In this document: piece by piece, positions 6,525-7,746 of the stretch
Layout: each line of letters begins with the position of its first letter
Numbering within the stretch: position 1 is the first letter of the stretch
Assembly (NCBI GenBank): GCA_002500665.1
Contig: DLRY01000066.1
Coordinates: 3,881-11,626 of the forward strand
Direction of reading: 5' to 3'
DNA length: 7,746 nt
From: Opitutia bacterium UBA7876
Lineage (GTDB): Bacteria; Verrucomicrobiota; Verrucomicrobiia; Opitutales; Seribacteraceae
Notes under the pieces: model-generated
Told to the model about the DNA's origin: nothing
Seen by the model: the letters and a program-made list of their open reading frames with translations, nothing else
The model's database searches: none
Translations under genes and position numbers: made by a program

Positions 6525-7746
6525 AACCGTCCCTACGTACCGATCCATGCAAACCATATGACGTCATCGTATGTGGTGCCGGCCATGCTGGCTGCGAAGC
6601 GGCCCTTGCCGCTGCTAGATTAGGAGCTGACGTTCTTCTGCTTACCGGTAACCTCGATACGATAGCTCAAATGAGCTGTAACCCTGCCATAGGTGGACAG
6701 GCAAAAGGACAGATCGTAAGGGAAATCGATGCTCTTGGAGGAGAAATGGCGCTTAATACTGATTTTACTGCCATTCAATTCAAACTCCTCAACACCTCAA
6801 AGGGTCCATCCGTACAAGCCCCCAGGGCCCAGTGTGACAAAAAGGCATATCAAGCTCGCATGAAACACGTTCTCGAACAAAATCGGAACCTCTGTATTTT
6901 TCAATCGCTGGTGGACGGACTTATTTTAGACGGAAGCAAATGTATTGGTGTAAAAACAGCCCTTGACCTTTCCTTCTATGGCAAAAGTGTTGTTGTAACA
7001 ACGGGTACCTTCCTCAGGGCACTCATGCACGTAGGACAAAACCAGTCCGAAGGCGGACGACTCGGAGATCATGTTGCCAAAGGACTTTCAGGTGACTTTC
7101 AAAAAGCTGGTATTAGGCTAGATCGCTTCAAAACAGGAACGCCACCTCGCCTTCTCGGCCATACTATTAACTTTTCCAAGACAGAAGATCAGTTCGGCGA
7201 CAAAGATCCCACAAAGTTCGCTTTCTACGATACTCGTTCCAAGGATGAAACGTTCCACGTGGAACAAAACAGCAGATGGTTCCACGTGGAACCTTCCTCC
7301 AAATCAATAAAGACTGCTCAAGTTAGCTGTAAAATTACCCGTACCACTGAAGCGACGGCCGAAATCATAAGACAGAATCTCCATTTATCTCCCCTTTATA
7401 AAGGCCATATTTCCGGGACTGGTCCTAGATATTGTCCAAGTATCGAAGATAAGATAGTACGATTCGAGGACAAGGACTCCCACCGAATTTACTTAGAGCC
7501 TGAGGGCTTACACACTGATGAATGGTATGTAAACGGATTGTCCACAAGCTTACCTTTTCAAGTGCAAAAGGATGTCCTTGCGTCCATACCTGGTTTGGAA
7601 AATGCGGTTATTCTACGACCAGCCTATGCCGTTGAATATGATTATGCGGATCCTACTCAACTTTCTCGCTCCCTTGAATCCCAGTTGTTGGAAAACCTGT
7701 TTTTTGCCGGTCAGATTAATGGAACCTCCGGTTACGAGGAAGCGGC
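6521..7746 (+). CDS. mnmG: tRNA uridine-5-carboxymethylaminomethyl(34) synthesis enzyme MnmG (3' end outside window)
   Basis: MnmG is the FAD-dependent partner of MnmE in cmnm5U34 formation. The first 408 residues are present. They include the dinucleotide-binding DVIVCGAGHAGCEAALAAARLG (14-35), MSCNPAIGGQAKGQIVREID with C53 (E. coli C47), GGRLGD (178-183), FKTGTPPRL (203-211), GTGPRYCPSIEDKIVRFED with C305 (E. coli C277), LEPEGLHTDEWYVNGLSTSLPF, PAYAVEYDYADP, and LFFAGQINGTSGYEEA at the edge. The distance between the two conserved cysteines is 252 residues, against 230 in E. coli. This implies about 22 extra residues, which fall around 238-262 between the FAFYDTR and QVSCKITRTT segments. That extra segment contains two Phe-His-Val-Glu repeats encoded by two parS-like palindromes. 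The ATG overlaps the mnmE stop (ATGA), with AGGA just upstream. The frame is open to the window edge. Confidence 0.97.
   Translation, partial: MKPSLRTDPCKPYDVIVCGAGHAGCEAALAAARLGADVLLLTGNLDTIAQMSCNPAIGGQAKGQIVREIDALGGEMALNTDFTAIQFKLLNTSKGPSVQAPRAQCDKKAYQARMKHVLEQNRNLCIFQSLVDGLILDGSKCIGVKTALDLSFYGKSVVVTTGTFLRALMHVGQNQSEGGRLGDHVAKGLSGDFQKAGIRLDRFKTGTPPRLLGHTINFSKTEDQFGDKDPTKFAFYDTRSKDETFHVEQNSRWFHVEPSSKSIKTAQVSCKITRTTEATAEIIRQNLHLSPLYKGHISGTGPRYCPSIEDKIVRFEDKDSHRIYLEPEGLHTDEWYVNGLSTSLPFQVQKDVLASIPGLENAVILRPAYAVEYDYADPTQLSRSLESQLLENLFFAGQINGTSGYEEA
7251..7266. promoter_or_regulatory. parS: parS-like ParB-binding site, copy 1 (inside mnmG)
   Basis: CGTTCCACGTGGAACA contains a perfect 14-bp palindrome (7252-7265). 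It differs at one base from the Pseudomonas-type parS TGTTCCACGTGGAACA and shares the CACGTG core and GTT/AAC arms of the wider bacterial consensus. ParB-CTP clamps load at such sites to organise and segregate origin regions. It lies within the mnmG coding sequence and encodes Thr-Phe-His-Val-Glu-Gln. Placement in the mnmE-mnmG region fits known parS positions near oriC. ParB itself is not in the window, so binding is inferred from sequence match. Confidence 0.8.
7278..7293. promoter_or_regulatory. parS: parS-like ParB-binding site, copy 2 (inside mnmG)
   Basis: GGTTCCACGTGGAACC is a perfect 16-bp palindrome with the same 14-base core as the copy centred at 7258/7259, 27 bp away centre to centre. 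It matches TGTTCCACGTGGAACC, a Pseudomonas-type parS, at all but the first base. Its 27-bp offset is nine codons, so it is read in the same frame and encodes Trp-Phe-His-Val-Glu-Pro. Two closely spaced copies make chance unlikely and would allow more ParB to load. Confidence 0.8.

Noticed and set aside
7540..7550. TTGTCCACA, one mismatch from a DnaA box (TTATCCACA).
   Set aside because: A single degenerate copy within conserved mnmG coding sequence, without clustering; not evidence for an origin here.

Overview
The window is a 7.7 kb piece of ordinary bacterial chromosome. It carries eight protein genes, two of them cut by the window edges, plus a possible short leader peptide. I see no tRNA, rRNA, CRISPR array, insertion sequence or phage gene. 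Gene content, compact spacing and protein motifs point to a bacterium with moderate GC, which looks higher on the left half than in the mnmE/mnmG part. Ribosome-binding sites are mostly weak. My best guess at lineage is Verrucomicrobiota (Opitutae-like), from the feel of RecA, Gmk and MnmG, but this is low confidence and no marker in the window settles it.

Layout. (1) Bases 1-336, plus strand: the C-terminal end of 6-phosphogluconate dehydrogenase (gnd). It runs tail-to-tail into (2) a minus-strand cluster read from 3970 down to 343: an O6-methylguanine-type DNA methyltransferase, a HAD-family phosphatase-like protein overlapping it, the tRNA thiomethyltransferase miaB, a small multi-pass membrane protein of unknown function, and guanylate kinase (gmk). 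Gaps in this cluster range from an overlap to about 33 bases, so it is probably one operon. (3) A 112-base AT-rich divergent control region (3971-4082), the only real intergenic space, serves both the methyltransferase operon and recA. It contains a strong Shine-Dalgarno sequence that precedes a tiny open frame rather than recA itself. (4) Plus strand from 4083: recA, then mnmE, then mnmG, whose start overlaps the mnmE stop (ATGA). mnmG runs off the right edge.

How the genes fit together. RecA and the methyltransferase are DNA-repair proteins sharing one divergent promoter region. MiaB (A37 ms2i6A), MnmE and MnmG (wobble U34 cmnm5U) are tRNA modification enzymes. Gmk is a nucleotide kinase and Gnd belongs to the pentose phosphate pathway.

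The most striking signal lies inside mnmG at 7251-7293. Two near-identical palindromes with the core GTTCCACGTGGAAC sit 27 bp apart centre to centre. They match the bacterial centromere site parS bound by ParB. They lie in frame, each encoding Phe-His-Val-Glu, within a stretch of MnmG that appears about 22 residues longer than in E. coli. This suggests that an origin-proximal chromosome-segregation site was accommodated in the coding sequence of a tRNA-modification gene. It also predicts rsmG/parA/parB and the replication origin nearby, to the right of the window.
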